From positions 3,844,501 to 3,908,500 of the forward strand of contig NZ_CP040094.1 in NCBI RefSeq assembly GCF_013343235.1: 64,000 nucleotides of DNA, given 5' to 3'. Within the stretch, counting starts at the first letter, position 1. Every line of letters starts with the position of its first letter. A program made the translations under genes and the position numbers. The notes beneath the pieces are model-generated. The model was not told the DNA's origin. It ran no database searches and was given only the letters and a program-made list of their open reading frames with translations. Positions 16,855 through 26,708 of the stretch are shown here, one piece after another. The stretch comes from Nostoc sp. TCL240-02. Its GTDB lineage: Bacteria > Cyanobacteriota > Cyanobacteriia > Cyanobacteriales > Nostocaceae.

Positions 16855-17721
16855 ATGACCCAAACCTCCAACCAAGAAACCAATATTTTAAGTAAATTTA
16901 CCAGTGTACTTGGCTTGCTGGGTGCGGCGCTTTTCTTTGCAGGGTGGATTTACCGTTGGTCATATTTCTACTTTTTTCAACTAGAACTCAATACCCTCGA
17001 CTTACCTGCACAGTCTTTTTTGATAGTTCCCCTGCAAATATTTCTCGGAGATGGCTGGACAATCTGCAAAACTGCGATCGCCTTTTTTATAGCTGCGATC
17101 GCAATTCAAGCAACGTTATGGTTAATTAAAACCATCAGTGATACGGTAGTCTCTGTAAACAAATTACTACTGAATCGCATCATCTCTGCAACTCAACACA
17201 AACGCTCATGGACAGCTATACAGCTTAAATCTCTAGCTGAATTTAGTTTTGGGCAATTGCGCTCAGTTGAATTTCTGCGATCGCTAGTCAATGAGATAGT
17301 AATAGTATCCTGGGTATTAATAGTGATATTTTGGTTAGCTCGTTGGCAAGGCATTGCAGATGCACGACGAGACGCTGGTCAAAACTCCACTTTACCTGTT
17401 GTAGCTTTAATTACACCTGAAGAAAAGTTTGCTGTAGGACGTAAGCTTGATGATATATTTACCGATCCGTCTTTGAAAGGTTATCGCATTATTGGCGATC
17501 GCGGTCTATTTGATGACTTACGAGGTAGGGAAGATAATGATATCAGCAATCCAAAAGAGCCGAGAGTCTGGCGTTTACTCCTAGAACGTGGAGGCTGGAT
17601 TTATTTGTTTCGAGCATTGCCCCTAAATGCAAAGCCTAATGAGCTACCGTCAGTTTTAGCTATTCAAGAAAGTGATAAGGGACATATCATTATTCGCAGT
17701 CCAGAAGTTTCTAAAAATTGA
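16855..17721 (+). CDS. Hypothetical membrane protein
   Basis: I do not recognise this 288-residue protein. It has a hydrophobic helix at about 17-37, another at about 72-95 and a third at about 147-165, with a basic segment between the second and third. The last 120 residues are soluble and mixed alpha/beta in look, containing YRIIGDRGLFDDL and EPRVWRLLLERGGW. The likely layout is three membrane helices and a cytosolic or periplasmic C-terminal domain. No operon partner; it ends into a shared hairpin with adhC. Codon use and HIP1 content match its surroundings. Confidence 0.75.
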   Translation: MTQTSNQETNILSKFTSVLGLLGAALFFAGWIYRWSYFYFFQLELNTLDLPAQSFLIVPLQIFLGDGWTICKTAIAFFIAAIAIQATLWLIKTISDTVVSVNKLLLNRIISATQHKRSWTAIQLKSLAEFSFGQLRSVEFLRSLVNEIVIVSWVLIVIFWLARWQGIADARRDAGQNSTLPVVALITPEEKFAVGRKLDDIFTDPSLKGYRIIGDRGLFDDLRGREDNDISNPKEPRVWRLLLERGGWIYLFRALPLNAKPNELPSVLAIQESDKGHIIIRSPEVSKN

Positions 17722-17732
17722 GGGCAAGGAAG

Positions 17733-17765
17733 GCTAAAACACGAGATTTTATCTTGTGTTTTAGC
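17733..17765. terminator. Bidirectional terminator between convergent genes
   Basis: Long hairpin GCTAAAACACGAGAT / ATCTTGTGTTTTAGC (14 Watson-Crick pairs plus one G-U) with a three-base loop, placed between the stops of the membrane protein gene (plus) and adhC (minus). A/T-rich ends on both sides would serve either direction. Confidence 0.75.
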
Positions 17766-17839
17766 TTAAGTTGACACAACTGACAGATATACTTCCCTAC
17801 TGTTAATTTTATGTTGAGAAAAAGCTTTGAATCTAACAG

Positions 17840-18949
17840 CTAAAAAGTAACCACACTCCGAATTGATTCACCTTTGTGCATCAATTCAAAAGCATCATTA
17901 ATTTGTTCAATCGGCATCACATGGGTAATTAAATCATCAATATTTATTTTGCCTTGCATATACCAATCAACAATTTTCGGTACATCTGTACGCCCTCTCG
18001 CACCTCCAAATGCTGAACCTTTCCAAACGCGCCCAGTTACTAATTGAAAAGGACGAGTACTGATTTCCTGTCCAGCACCAGCAACACCAATAATCACACT
18101 GACACCCCAACCTTTATGGCAGCATTCTAATGCTTGACGCATAATTTTGACATTACCGATACATTCAAAACTGTAATCAGCACCGCCTTTTGTTAAGTCA
18201 ACCAGATACGGAACTAAATCACCCTCTACTTCTTGGGGATTGACAAAGTGCGTCATCCCAAACTTTTCTGCCAAGGCGCGTTTGCTGGGATTAATATCTA
18301 CCCCAACAATCATATTCGCCCCTACCATCCGCGCCCCCTGGATGACATTTAAGCCAATACCACCCAAGCCAAAAACCACTACATTTGCTCCTGGTTCCAC
18401 TTTGGCAGTATTGATAACTGCGCCAATACCAGTAGTAACACCACAGCCAATGTAACAAACCTTTTCAAATGGGGCATCTTCTCGAATTTTTGCCAGAGCG
18501 ATTTCCGGCAGCACCGTATAGTTAGCAAAAGTGGATGTACCCATATAATGATGAATCATCTGCCCATCGATACTAAAACGACTAGTACCATCGGGCATCA
18601 CACCGCGTCCTTGAGTTAAGCGAATGGCTTGACAAAGATTAGTTTTGAAGCTTAGACAATATTCGCACTGGCGGCATTCGGGAGTATATAGGGGAATCAC
18701 ATGATCCCCTGGTTTGAGACTGGTGACACCAGTGCCTACTTCTACCACCACACCAGCGCCTTCATGCCCCAAAATAGCCGGAAATAAACCTTCGGGATCG
18801 TCACCAGATAGGGTAAAAGCGTCGGTATGGCAAATCCCACTGGCTTTTACCTCAACTAACACTTCGCCAGCTTGTGGCCCTGATAGTTGAACGGTTTCAA
18901 TCGTTAACGGCTTACCTGCGCTGTAAGCCACTGCTGCTTTAACTTGCAA
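17840..18949 (-). CDS. adhC: S-(hydroxymethyl)glutathione dehydrogenase / class III alcohol dehydrogenase
   Basis: NAD-dependent oxidation of S-hydroxymethylglutathione (formaldehyde plus glutathione) to S-formylglutathione; the class also reduces S-nitrosoglutathione. The 369-residue zinc enzyme has the catalytic Zn ligands in [10 protein letters not shown] and GHEGAGVV, the structural zinc lobe [15 protein letters not shown], the class [18 protein letters not shown], and the Rossmann motif [15 protein letters not shown] with the NAD-specific Asp in VDINPSK. Length is typical. The product would be handled by S-formylglutathione hydrolase, encoded on the same strand near 32 kb rather than next door. 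Upstream, AGGAGG-like CTCCTCC complements lie just before the ATG. Confidence 0.94.
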   Translation of the reverse strand: MQVKAAVAYSAGKPLTIETVQLSGPQAGEVLVEVKASGICHTDAFTLSGDDPEGLFPAILGHEGAGVVVEVGTGVTSLKPGDHVIPLYTPECRQCEYCLSFKTNLCQAIRLTQGRGVMPDGTSRFSIDGQMIHHYMGTSTFANYTVLPEIALAKIREDAPFEKVCYIGCGVTTGIGAVINTAKVEPGANVVVFGLGGIGLNVIQGARMVGANMIVGVDINPSKRALAEKFGMTHFVNPQEVEGDLVPYLVDLTKGGADYSFECIGNVKIMRQALECCHKGWGVSVIIGVAGAGQEISTRPFQLVTGRVWKGSAFGGARGRTDVPKIVDWYMQGKINIDDLITHVMPIEQINDAFELMHKGESIRSVVTF

Positions 18950-19027
18950 CCTCAGCTCCTCCTATATATAGTTAATAGTTATTTGACGTTCTCCATCGTG
19001 GTTCAAGACGCGAATTCTTTCACTTTT

Positions 19028-19166
19028 AGGACTTACGCAAAACTACACGCGGTAAGGCAATACCCTGCGGGTACTCCGTTGGAGAACTAGTAGTGTAGCC
19101 GCTTTGTGTCTACATGAATTACCCTATCGGAAAATAAAAGTTTAGGCTATTTTTTGTGTAAGTCCT
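19028..19166. mobile_element. MITE-like element with terminal inverted repeats
   Basis: A 139-base non-coding segment bounded by AGGACTTACGCAAAA on the left and TTTTTTGTGTAAGTCCT on the right, which are inverted copies with one mismatch over the last 15 bases. No coding capacity. A second, more degenerate segment with similar ends is at 62691-62787. It fits a miniature inverted-repeat element mobilised by a transposase elsewhere. Confidence 0.65.
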
Positions 19167-19306
19167 GACTTTGTTAAAATATCATTCTCTCGCTAGATTG
19201 GTTAAGGCGGCGACAGCTGTTTTGGCAACGATGTAAACTAGATGTCAGCAGCAACCCCCAAATAATTTGTCCACCTCTCGATTAATACATTATCTTGTCA
19301 CAGCTT

Positions 19307-20590
19307 ATGAACCCTGCCCTAACTCAAATTGGCGCTCAAATGTCCAACCTGACTGGCGTAAGAGCAATCATGAAGGATATTATCGAGACATTAAGAGGGG
19401 GTGCAGGGCAGCAATTTATTAATTTGAGTGCTGGTAATCCGTTGATTTTGCCAGAAGTGGAGCAGTTATGGCGGGATTGTACTGCACAGCTTTTGGCTAG
19501 TCCAGAATATGGTGAGGTAGTTTGTCGTTACGGTTCAAGTCAAGGCTATACACCGTTAATTCAAGCGATCGCTAACGACTTTAACAAACGCTACGGGTTA
19601 AACTTAAGTGATCGCAATATCCTCATCACCCCTGGTAGTCAAACCCTCTACTTCTACGCTGTGAATAGCTTCGGTGGCTACACCTCTAGCGGCGAGTTAA
19701 AACAAATCGTTTTGCCCCTCAGCCCTGACTACACAGGTTACGGCGGCCTCTCCTTAGTTTCAAAAGCTTTAACTGCCTACAAACCGACTCTCGATATTGA
19801 TGAAGCCGCCCACCGATTTAAATATCGCCCCGACTTCAGCCAACTGTCGATTTCAGAAAATACGGGTTGTATCCTCTTCTCTCGCCCTTGTAATCCCACT
19901 GGTAATGTCCTCACTGAGGATGAGGTGAAAAAGATTGCTGCCCTGGCTGCGCCTTACAATTTACCCGTGTTAATTGACTCGGCTTATGCGCCTCCCTTCC
20001 CAGCATTGAACTTTACCGAAATGACACCAGTGTTTGGCGATAATATATTACACTGTATGAGTTTATCGAAAGCGGGATTACCAGGAGAAAGGGTTGGTAT
20101 TGCCATTGGGGATGAAAAGTGGATTGAGGTACTAGAGTGTTTCCAGGCAAATATTGGTCTCCATTCTTCACGTTACGGCCAAGCGATCGCAGCTTTTGCA
20201 ATCAATTCTGGTGCTTTAGTAGAAATTTCTCACACTGTCATCCGTCCGTTTTACCAAAATAAGTTTACCGTTTTAGAAACCAGCTTAGAACAAGCGATGC
20301 CCAAGGATTTACCTTGGTTCCTCCATCGCGGTGAAGGGGCAATTTTTGCTTGGTTGTGGTTACAGGATTTACCCATGAGAGACTGGGAATTTTACCAGCT
20401 AGTTAAGCAAGTAGGTGTGATTATTGTCCCAGGAAGTAGCTTCTTCCCTGGTTTAGAGGAAGAGTGGGCGCACAAGCATCAATGTTTCCGCATCAGCCTC
20501 ACAGGTACAGATGAAGAGATCGCCATTGCTATGCAACGTTTAGCAAAAGTGACTGAAGAAGCTTATAAAGGTGCAGCGGTGACTGCCTAG
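19307..20590 (+). CDS. avtA: Valine--pyruvate aminotransferase
   Basis: PLP enzyme (fold type I, class I/II) that interconverts valine and pyruvate with 2-oxoisovalerate and alanine. The 427-residue sequence shows SAGNPLILPEVE at the N-terminus, GSSQGYTPLIQAIA, ITPGSQTLYFYAVN, SRPCNPTGNVLTEDE (substrate/PLP contact), LIDSAYAPPFP with the PLP Asp/Tyr, SLSKAGLPGERVG with the Schiff-base Lys, and a C-terminal FRISLTGTDEE with the carboxylate-binding Arg. I choose the ATG at 19307; a TTG four codons upstream is in frame. Substrate naming follows the AvtA-like family and is less certain than the fold. Confidence 0.85.
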   Translation: MNPALTQIGAQMSNLTGVRAIMKDIIETLRGGAGQQFINLSAGNPLILPEVEQLWRDCTAQLLASPEYGEVVCRYGSSQGYTPLIQAIANDFNKRYGLNLSDRNILITPGSQTLYFYAVNSFGGYTSSGELKQIVLPLSPDYTGYGGLSLVSKALTAYKPTLDIDEAAHRFKYRPDFSQLSISENTGCILFSRPCNPTGNVLTEDEVKKIAALAAPYNLPVLIDSAYAPPFPALNFTEMTPVFGDNILHCMSLSKAGLPGERVGIAIGDEKWIEVLECFQANIGLHSSRYGQAIAAFAINSGALVEISHTVIRPFYQNKFTVLETSLEQAMPKDLPWFLHRGEGAIFAWLWLQDLPMRDWEFYQLVKQVGVIIVPGSSFFPGLEEEWAHKHQCFRISLTGTDEEIAIAMQRLAKVTEEAYKGAAVTA

Positions 20591-20603
20591 TACCGCAAGG
20601 CGG

Positions 20604-20634
20604 AATTAAAAATTAAAAATTAAAAATTAAAAAT
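20604..20634. repeat. Heptanucleotide short tandem repeat (AATTAAA)
   Basis: About four copies of ATTAAAA in a row between avtA and rimM. Confidence 0.85.
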
Positions 20635-20705
20635 GAATCCAGTATAAGCATTTCATTGATTTGGAATGGGTGGTTTATTTCCGCCGCGTTGTACTAGTAG
20701 GAAAA

Positions 20706-21419
20706 ATGGAAATGAAACACGAAGAAGCTAATAAAGAGATCGGAGGCAGAGGGGCACAGGGGCACAGGGGCAAGAGAGTAGGAGGAAATTCAAAAATTCA
20801 AAATGTCCAATCTCCAGCCCCTAATCCCCAGCCCGTAGTTCCCAATACCCAATCCCTAGTCCCTAATCTCGATAACTGGTTAGAAATTGGTAAGATTGTT
20901 TCCCCTCAAGGATTGTCTGGAGAATTGAAGGTTTATCCTGTATCTGACTTTCCCGAAAGATTTGAAGTGCCGGGAAAACGTTGGTTGTTGCGTTTAGATG
21001 GCACAGAACCACAACCAATCGAATTATTAACAGGACGTTATATCAGTAACAAAAACTTGTATGTAATCAAATTAGCTGGGGTGAAAACTTGCGATCAGGC
21101 AGAGGCGTTGCGTGGTTGTAAACTAATGGTGCCAGTGAGCGATCGCCCCCAATTAGCCGAAGATGAATATCATGTCCTCGATTTGATTGGCGTGGAAGTC
21201 TTTATGCAAGCATCTGGCGAACTCGTTGGTACGGTGGTAGACATCATCCCCGCCGGCAATGATTTGTTAGAAGTAAAGTTCCATGAATCCTTTGCGACTG
21301 ACAAAAAGCAAAAGACTGTTTTGATTCCATTTGTGGAAGCGATCGCACCAGTCGTAGACTTGAAATCTAATCGTATTGAAATTACGCCACCGCCTGGGTT
21401 ATTGGAAATTAATAATTAG
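20706..21419 (+). CDS. rimM: Ribosome maturation factor RimM
   Basis: Assists maturation of the head of the 30S subunit by binding S19. The conserved core begins at [19 protein letters not shown] and continues through VSDFPERF, the PRC-barrel-like second half ([28 protein letters not shown]), and [12 protein letters not shown]. The core accounts for about 180 residues, the normal size. The start is uncertain: the frame is open upstream through repeats encoding [13 protein letters not shown] sequence, with an ATG at 20706 (used here) and a TTG at 20661. There is no ATG, GTG or TTG between the repeats and the core. A strong AGGAGG at 20780-20785 precedes an in-frame ATT at 20796, which I note as an unusual possible start. 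Confidence 0.88.
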   Translation: MEMKHEEANKEIGGRGAQGHRGKRVGGNSKIQNVQSPAPNPQPVVPNTQSLVPNLDNWLEIGKIVSPQGLSGELKVYPVSDFPERFEVPGKRWLLRLDGTEPQPIELLTGRYISNKNLYVIKLAGVKTCDQAEALRGCKLMVPVSDRPQLAEDEYHVLDLIGVEVFMQASGELVGTVVDIIPAGNDLLEVKFHESFATDKKQKTVLIPFVEAIAPVVDLKSNRIEITPPPGLLEINN

Positions 21420-21898
21420 GTCATTAATTGAATAGAGATTATTAATTTTTAATTCGGAGCAAAGCGACGTGACTCAAGCTTTACCAAAAGTCGTAACTAC
21501 AGATTTTTCAAGCGGGTAATATTTCAATTTAGATATATTTTGAGCAAATAATTATTAATTGATCATTTATAAATTTGAAGACAGAGTAGTTTGGTTTATC
21601 CATTAATAAATCAAGCTGAATAAAATGCAGTAGAGTAGTAGTCTGTCAATAAATAATTGATGGGTAAGTTCCCTGTAGAGACGGCGATTTATCGCGTCTC
21701 TCTAACCGCCAAAATGAATTTGATGACTAGTAGGCATAGCCTTTCGTAGACATCGCTTTCCATCCTGTGCCCAAAGCCAAGGAATTTAGTCACAAAGGCT
21801 GAAAAATTTATCATGGGTAGATGGTCATAATCTTGAAAAAAAGTATAATTGCTTACTGATGAGCCCATCAAAATCCTTTTTGGAATGGAGTGTCGATA
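21420..21898. other. Spacer with hairpin and candidate promoter of phosphoketolase
   Basis: No gene seen. A hairpin AGAGACGGCGATTTATCGCGTCTCT lies at 21677-21701, part of a dispersed family of GTAGAGAC hairpins in this window. A TATAAT hexamer at 21844-21849 is a good -10 candidate for the phosphoketolase gene, but no matching -35 is obvious at the right distance. Confidence 0.45.
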
Positions 21899-24280
21899 AT
21901 GACATTAGCAACGACTCCACAAACAAAGCCTTTAACAGATGAAGAATTACGTAAGATAAACGCCTACTGGCGTGCAGCTAACTATCTTTCAGTTGGGCAA
22001 ATATATCTACTCGACAATCCGCTACTCAGAGAACCCCTAAAGCTGGAACACGTCAAACCCAGACTCTTAGGGCATTGGGGAACAACGCCAGGGCTGAACT
22101 TTATCTATGTTCACCTGAATCGACTCATTAAGAAATATGACCTAAACACAATTTATATTGCTGGGCCCGGTCATGGAGGACCTGGACTGGTAGCCAACAC
22201 TTACCTAGAAGGCACTTACACCGAATATTACCACAACATCTCCCAAGATGCTGAGGGAATAAAGAAACTCTTTAAACAGTTCTCTTTCCCCGGTGGTATT
22301 CCTAGTCACGTTGCACCAGAAACTCCTGGTTCGATTCACGAAGGCGGGGAACTAGGTTATGCCCTCGTCCACGCTTATGGTGCTGCCTTTGATAACCCTG
22401 ACTTAATTGTTGCTGCTGTTGTGGGTGACGGTGAAGCCGAAACAGGCGCTTTAGCAACTAGCTGGCATTCCAACAAGTTTCTTAACCCAGTACGTGATGG
22501 TGCTGTACTGCCAATTCTGCACCTGAATGGGTATAAAATTGCTAACCCAACGACATTGGCACGGATTAGCCATGATGAGTTGGAGAGTTTATTTGTAGGC
22601 TACGGCTACAAACCATACTTTGTAGAAGGTGAAGATCCCGCAGATGTTCACCAGCAGATGGCGGCGACTCTAGAAACAGCGATCGCAGAAATTCAAAGTA
22701 TCCAAAGGGAAGCCCGCGTACATGGTTTCACCAAACGTCCCCAGTGGCCGATGATTGTCATGCGAACCCCTAAAGGTTGGACAGGGCCCAAGGAAGTAGA
22801 TGGCAAAAAAACCGAGGGTTATTGGCGATCGCATCAAGTTCCCTTTGGTAACATCGCCAAACAGCCAGACCACCTGAGACTCCTAGAAGATTGGATGAAG
22901 AGTTACAAACCAGAAGAACTCTTCGACGCTAACGGTAAACTGATTCCCGAATTAGCAGAACTAGCCCCCAAAAAGCATCGGCGTATGGGTGACAATCCCC
23001 ACGCTAACGGCGGTATTTTGCTGCATGACCTGAAAATGCCCGATTTTCAAGACTATGCTGTAGATGTCTCTGAACCAGGGAAAGCGATCGCAGAAGCTAC
23101 CAAAGTGACCGGGAAATTTCTGCGGGATATCATGCGGCTTAACCAAGAAAGTAGCAATTTCCGCATCTTCGCCCCCGACGAATTAGCATCGAATCGTCTA
23201 GATCCTGTATTGGAAGTTACTGACAGAGTTTCGACAGCCGAGATTTACCCTGAAGATGACCATCTTTCCACCGATGGTCGGGTGATGGAAGTTCTCAGTG
23301 AAACTTCTTGCCAAGGATGGTTAGAAGGCTACCTCCTCACTGGTCGTCACGGATTTTTCACTTGTTACGAGGCATTCATCCACATCATTGATTCTATGTT
23401 CAACCAACACGCCAAATGGTTGAAAACCACCAAACATATTCCCTGGCGTAGACCGATTGCTTCCCTCAATTACTTACTCACCTCTCACGTTTGGCGACAA
23501 GACCATAACGGCTTCTCTCACCAAGATCCCGGTTTTATCGACCATGTACTTAACAAAAAAGCTGAGATCGTCCGCGTGTATTTGCCCCCTGATGCCAACA
23601 CTCTGCTATCGGTAACTGACCATTGTCTAAAAAGCCGCAACTATGTCAACGTCATCATTGCTGGAAAACAGCCAGCATTGCAATATCTCAACATAGATGC
23701 AGCCATTAAGCACTGCACCAAAGGCATCGGCATTTGGGAATGGGCAAGCAGCGACGAAGGCAGTGATCCAGATGTAGTGCTAGCTTGTGCTGGAGATGTT
23801 CCCACCTTAGAAACCTTGGCGGCTGTAGATATCCTGCGTCAGCATTTCGCAGATTTAAAAGTGCGGGTAGTGAACGTAGTCGATTTGATGACACTACAGC
23901 CAAAAACCGAACATCCCCACGGTTTGAGTGAAAAAGATTTTGACACACTTTTCACCACCGACAAACCCGTTATCTTTGCCTTTCATGGTTATCCCTGGCT
24001 GATTCATCGCCTAACCTATCGCCACACTAATCATAAAAACATCCATGTGCGTGGCTACAAGGAAGAGGGAACTACCACCACTCCCTTTGATATGGTTGTG
24101 CTTAACGATTTAGATCGCTTCCATTTGGTAATTGATGTAATTGATCGCGTACCTAAACTCGGATCTAGGGCAGCTTATGTGAAACAGCAGATGCAAGATA
24201 AGCTGATCGAACACAAGCACTACATTGAGAAGTACGGCGACGATATGCCGGAAATTCGTGACTGGAAGTGGCCCTATTAA
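21899..24280 (+). CDS. xfp: Xylulose-5-phosphate/fructose-6-phosphate phosphoketolase
   Basis: Thiamine-diphosphate enzyme that splits xylulose 5-phosphate (or fructose 6-phosphate) with phosphate into acetyl phosphate and a triose or tetrose phosphate, a carbon-saving bypass to acetyl-CoA. The 793-residue protein carries [48 protein letters not shown], and the ThDP motif [10 protein letters not shown] ending near [12 protein letters not shown]. The second half has [17 protein letters not shown] with the conserved Glu, and SFNHQDPG-type sequence ([13 protein letters not shown]). Length is that of the family. GGAG at 21887-21890 lies eight bases before the ATG at 21899, so I prefer that start to the GTG at 21890 that overlaps it. 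Confidence 0.95.
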   Translation: MTLATTPQTKPLTDEELRKINAYWRAANYLSVGQIYLLDNPLLREPLKLEHVKPRLLGHWGTTPGLNFIYVHLNRLIKKYDLNTIYIAGPGHGGPGLVANTYLEGTYTEYYHNISQDAEGIKKLFKQFSFPGGIPSHVAPETPGSIHEGGELGYALVHAYGAAFDNPDLIVAAVVGDGEAETGALATSWHSNKFLNPVRDGAVLPILHLNGYKIANPTTLARISHDELESLFVGYGYKPYFVEGEDPADVHQQMAATLETAIAEIQSIQREARVHGFTKRPQWPMIVMRTPKGWTGPKEVDGKKTEGYWRSHQVPFGNIAKQPDHLRLLEDWMKSYKPEELFDANGKLIPELAELAPKKHRRMGDNPHANGGILLHDLKMPDFQDYAVDVSEPGKAIAEATKVTGKFLRDIMRLNQESSNFRIFAPDELASNRLDPVLEVTDRVSTAEIYPEDDHLSTDGRVMEVLSETSCQGWLEGYLLTGRHGFFTCYEAFIHIIDSMFNQHAKWLKTTKHIPWRRPIASLNYLLTSHVWRQDHNGFSHQDPGFIDHVLNKKAEIVRVYLPPDANTLLSVTDHCLKSRNYVNVIIAGKQPALQYLNIDAAIKHCTKGIGIWEWASSDEGSDPDVVLACAGDVPTLETLAAVDILRQHFADLKVRVVNVVDLMTLQPKTEHPHGLSEKDFDTLFTTDKPVIFAFHGYPWLIHRLTYRHTNHKNIHVRGYKEEGTTTTPFDMVVLNDLDRFHLVIDVIDRVPKLGSRAAYVKQQMQDKLIEHKHYIEKYGDDMPEIRDWKWPY

Positions 24281-24344
24281 GAGGAAATAAGGGTAGAGAG
24301 GCAGAGGAGAAAATCTTCTCCCTGCTTCTCGCTTTTTTACGATT

Positions 24345-24416
24345 TCTCCAGAAATTAAATCATGCGTTATCCAGAACCCTTATAGAGACATAGCACTGCC
24401 ACGTCTCTATATTCAT
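24345..24416 (-). repeat. Dispersed hairpin repeat, copy 1
   Basis: Read on the minus strand it gives TATAGAGACGTGGCAGTGC, then GTCTCTATAAGGGTTCTGG, then TTTAATTTCTGGAGA. The same order of blocks occurs on the plus strand at 59262-59332. It contains a GAGAC / GTCTC stem and is non-coding, just downstream of xfp. Confidence 0.8.
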
Positions 24417-24617
24417 TTCGTCATCCCACCTCAGAACTCTTAACTTTCCACTCTCCACCCAGAAATTTTGAATTGTCGAGTACCAGTGAAACCCAAAAAT
24501 ACTGGCATAATTTTTTCACTTTGCAGTGAGAAGTACTTTAAGTTACTTAATGCATCAATCGCTACCCACCTTTATAGTTAGCGCTAAGATAGCTATGTAT
24601 TTTTTGGAAGTATAAAT

Positions 24618-26279
24618 ATGGCTCAAACTTTTTACGTAAATCCAGTATCAGGCAGCGATACCAACGCTGGTAGCCAACAAGCCCCATTCAAAACTATTAC
24701 GCAAGCCCTTAAGGTATCTACTGTTGATACCAAGATTCAACTGGCAGATGGTAATTACAATGCAGCTAGCGGTGAAGTCTTTCCGTTAACGGTTCCATCT
24801 GGCGTGACAGTGGTGGGTAATGAAACAAACACTGGCAATGGCATTTTAATAGAAGGAAGTGGTACTTACTTGAGCCGTACTTTCGCTGCTCAGAATGTCA
24901 CATTTGTGTTGCAGGATAAAGCCGAACTCAGGGGGGTAACTGTAACAAATCTTGCTAGCCGTGGTAGTGGTGTCTGGATTGAGTCAACTGCTCCTACTGT
25001 TGCTAATAATACTTTCATCAACTGTAAGCGGGAGGGAGTATTTGCTACAGGTGAGGCTAACCCAATTATTCTAGGTAATTTGTTCAGTGAAAATGCAGCC
25101 AATGGAATTGCGATCGCTAAAAATTCCAAAGGTCAAATTCAAGGTAATACCTGCGTCAAAACAGGTTTTGGCATCGCTATTAGTGATACTGCATCACCCA
25201 TCCTTCGAGATAACAAAATTTACGAAAACCGTTCTGGGATTGTCATCTCTGGTAGTGCCCGTCCTCTATTACGTAATAATGTCAGTGAAAATAACACTGA
25301 TGATGGTATCACAGTAATTGGAACTGCCTTACCGGATATCGGCAGTACTAATAACTTAGGAGGTAATACTTTACGCAATAACGATAAATTTGATTTGCAA
25401 AATGCCAGTTCCAACAAGCTGGTTTCCATAGGAAATAAAATAGATGCGTCTAAAGTCGCGGGAAGCATAGAGTTTGCAGATAGTTCGGTTCCCACGCCGA
25501 CACCAACGCCAACCCCGACACCGACACCAACTCCAACCCCAACGCCAACACCGACACCAACCCCAACTCCAACGCCAACACCAACCCCAACTCCAACGCC
25601 AACCCCGACACCCACACCAACACCAACCCCAACACCGACACCAACACCGACACCAACCCCAACACCAACCCCAACACCAACACCTACGCCGACACCAACT
25701 ATCGAATTAACCGATATTAGTAATCATTGGGCAGGTGGGTTTATTCGGGAATTGGTCAAATTGGGGATAGTTAATGGTTTTCCCGATCGCACATTTAAAC
25801 CCGATGCTACGATGACACGGGCACAATACGCCGCATTATTAGTAAAAGCTTTCAACCCATCGCCAAACCGTCCCGTGGTGAAATTCAAAGATGTACCCGC
25901 AGATTTCTGGGCATCTAAGGTTATTCAGCAGGCATATCAAGGTTTATTTCTCTCTGGTTTTCCTGACAATACTTTCGGCCCGAACAAAAATATTCAGCGC
26001 GTGCAAGTGATTGTCTCCCTAGTGAATGGGTTGGGTCTATCTGCTGATGGTACAGCATCTATTAAAGCTTTCGATGACCAAGCCAAGATTCCTGAATATG
26101 CCAAGGATGAGGTAGTAAAAGCTATAAACAAGGAGATTATTGTCAATTACCCGAACCTCAAACAACTCAATCCTACCCGTGATGCTACACGCGCTGAGGT
26201 AGCGGCGATGGTATACCAAGCCTTGGTAGATGCTGGTCGTGTAGCGGCGATCAACTCGCCTTATATTCTGACTGCTTGA
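24618..26279 (+). CDS. DUF1565 right-handed beta-helix protein with Pro-Thr linker and SLH domains
   Basis: The 553-residue protein has three parts. Residues 1-290 start [15 protein letters not shown] and TITQALK (DUF1565), then repeat short units such as [28 protein letters not shown] and [14 protein letters not shown], the pattern of a parallel beta-helix like those of carbohydrate-binding or carbohydrate-cleaving surface proteins. Residues about 292-362 are an almost pure Pro-Thr linker. Residues about 365-550 are S-layer homology domains ([20 protein letters not shown], then [11 protein letters not shown]), which in cyanobacteria tether proteins to the cell wall or outer membrane. No classical signal peptide is visible, odd for an SLH protein. 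No enzyme active site is assigned. Confidence 0.88.
   Translation: MAQTFYVNPVSGSDTNAGSQQAPFKTITQALKVSTVDTKIQLADGNYNAASGEVFPLTVPSGVTVVGNETNTGNGILIEGSGTYLSRTFAAQNVTFVLQDKAELRGVTVTNLASRGSGVWIESTAPTVANNTFINCKREGVFATGEANPIILGNLFSENAANGIAIAKNSKGQIQGNTCVKTGFGIAISDTASPILRDNKIYENRSGIVISGSARPLLRNNVSENNTDDGITVIGTALPDIGSTNNLGGNTLRNNDKFDLQNASSNKLVSIGNKIDASKVAGSIEFADSSVPTPTPTPTPTPTPTPTPTPTPTPTPTPTPTPTPTPTPTPTPTPTPTPTPTPTPTPTPTPTPTPTPTPTPTIELTDISNHWAGGFIRELVKLGIVNGFPDRTFKPDATMTRAQYAALLVKAFNPSPNRPVVKFKDVPADFWASKVIQQAYQGLFLSGFPDNTFGPNKNIQRVQVIVSLVNGLGLSADGTASIKAFDDQAKIPEYAKDEVVKAINKEIIVNYPNLKQLNPTRDATRAEVAAMVYQALVDAGRVAAINSPYILTA
25490..25705 (+). repeat. CCAACNCCGACA-type microsatellite encoding the Pro-Thr linker
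   Basis: About 215 bases of alternating CCN and AC(N) codons inside the beta-helix/SLH gene. Third positions vary (CCA, CCC, CCG; ACA, ACC, ACG, ACT), so this is not a simple recent expansion of one hexamer. It gives about 35 Pro-Thr dipeptides. Confidence 0.9.
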
Positions 26280-26320
26280 TTATTCAACTAATTTATTTTG
26301 CACAATTTGGATTATTTTTG

Positions 26321-26368
26321 TAGGGGCAATTCATGTAGACGCATTCGCAGTTACATGAATTGCCCCTA
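26321..26368. repeat. Perfect 17-bp inverted repeat
   Basis: TAGGGGCAATTCATGTA at 26321-26337 and its exact complement at 26352-26368, loop 14 bases, then AAAAAATGG. The GGGGCAATTC core recurs in the palindrome near 62735-62760. It may act as terminator for the SLH gene or be a small palindromic repeat element. The rest of the 26280-26708 spacer shows nothing else. Confidence 0.75.
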
Positions 26369-26708
26369 AAAAATGGTTTTAAATTAGAGACAGATCAAAT
26401 TCATACTTAATTTCAAAAAATGCCGTTTTTAGTTTCTACTTGAATGGGGGCAAATTATTCGGGTCACTTCAAATTATTTAAAGAATAACTTGGGATAAAA
26501 ATGGTTACACAGCCTTAGCAATCTCTGGGACATACACCTGTGAAGCTTAGTTGGCAATCATTCTGTCAGTGATCAAGTAGCAAAAGGTGAATCCTAATAT
26601 TCACTTTCTCGAAAAGCTCTCACTTGCCCACAATGAATTAGAATAAATCTAAATATATAAAAATATTAAAAAAATCCAAATAAAAATTTTGTTTTGTTAA
26701 CAAAAACA

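Noticed and set aside
19185..19300. Possible tRNA between adhC and avtA (GCTAGATTGGTTAAGGCGGCGAC)
   Set aside because: Superficially tRNA-like D-arm words, but no acceptor stem or T-loop (TTCGANTC) can be folded around them.
25220..25615. Long frame on the minus strand rich in alternating Val-Gly
   Set aside because: It is the antisense of the Pro-Thr linker of the beta-helix/SLH gene; the alternation follows from the repeat and has no other support.
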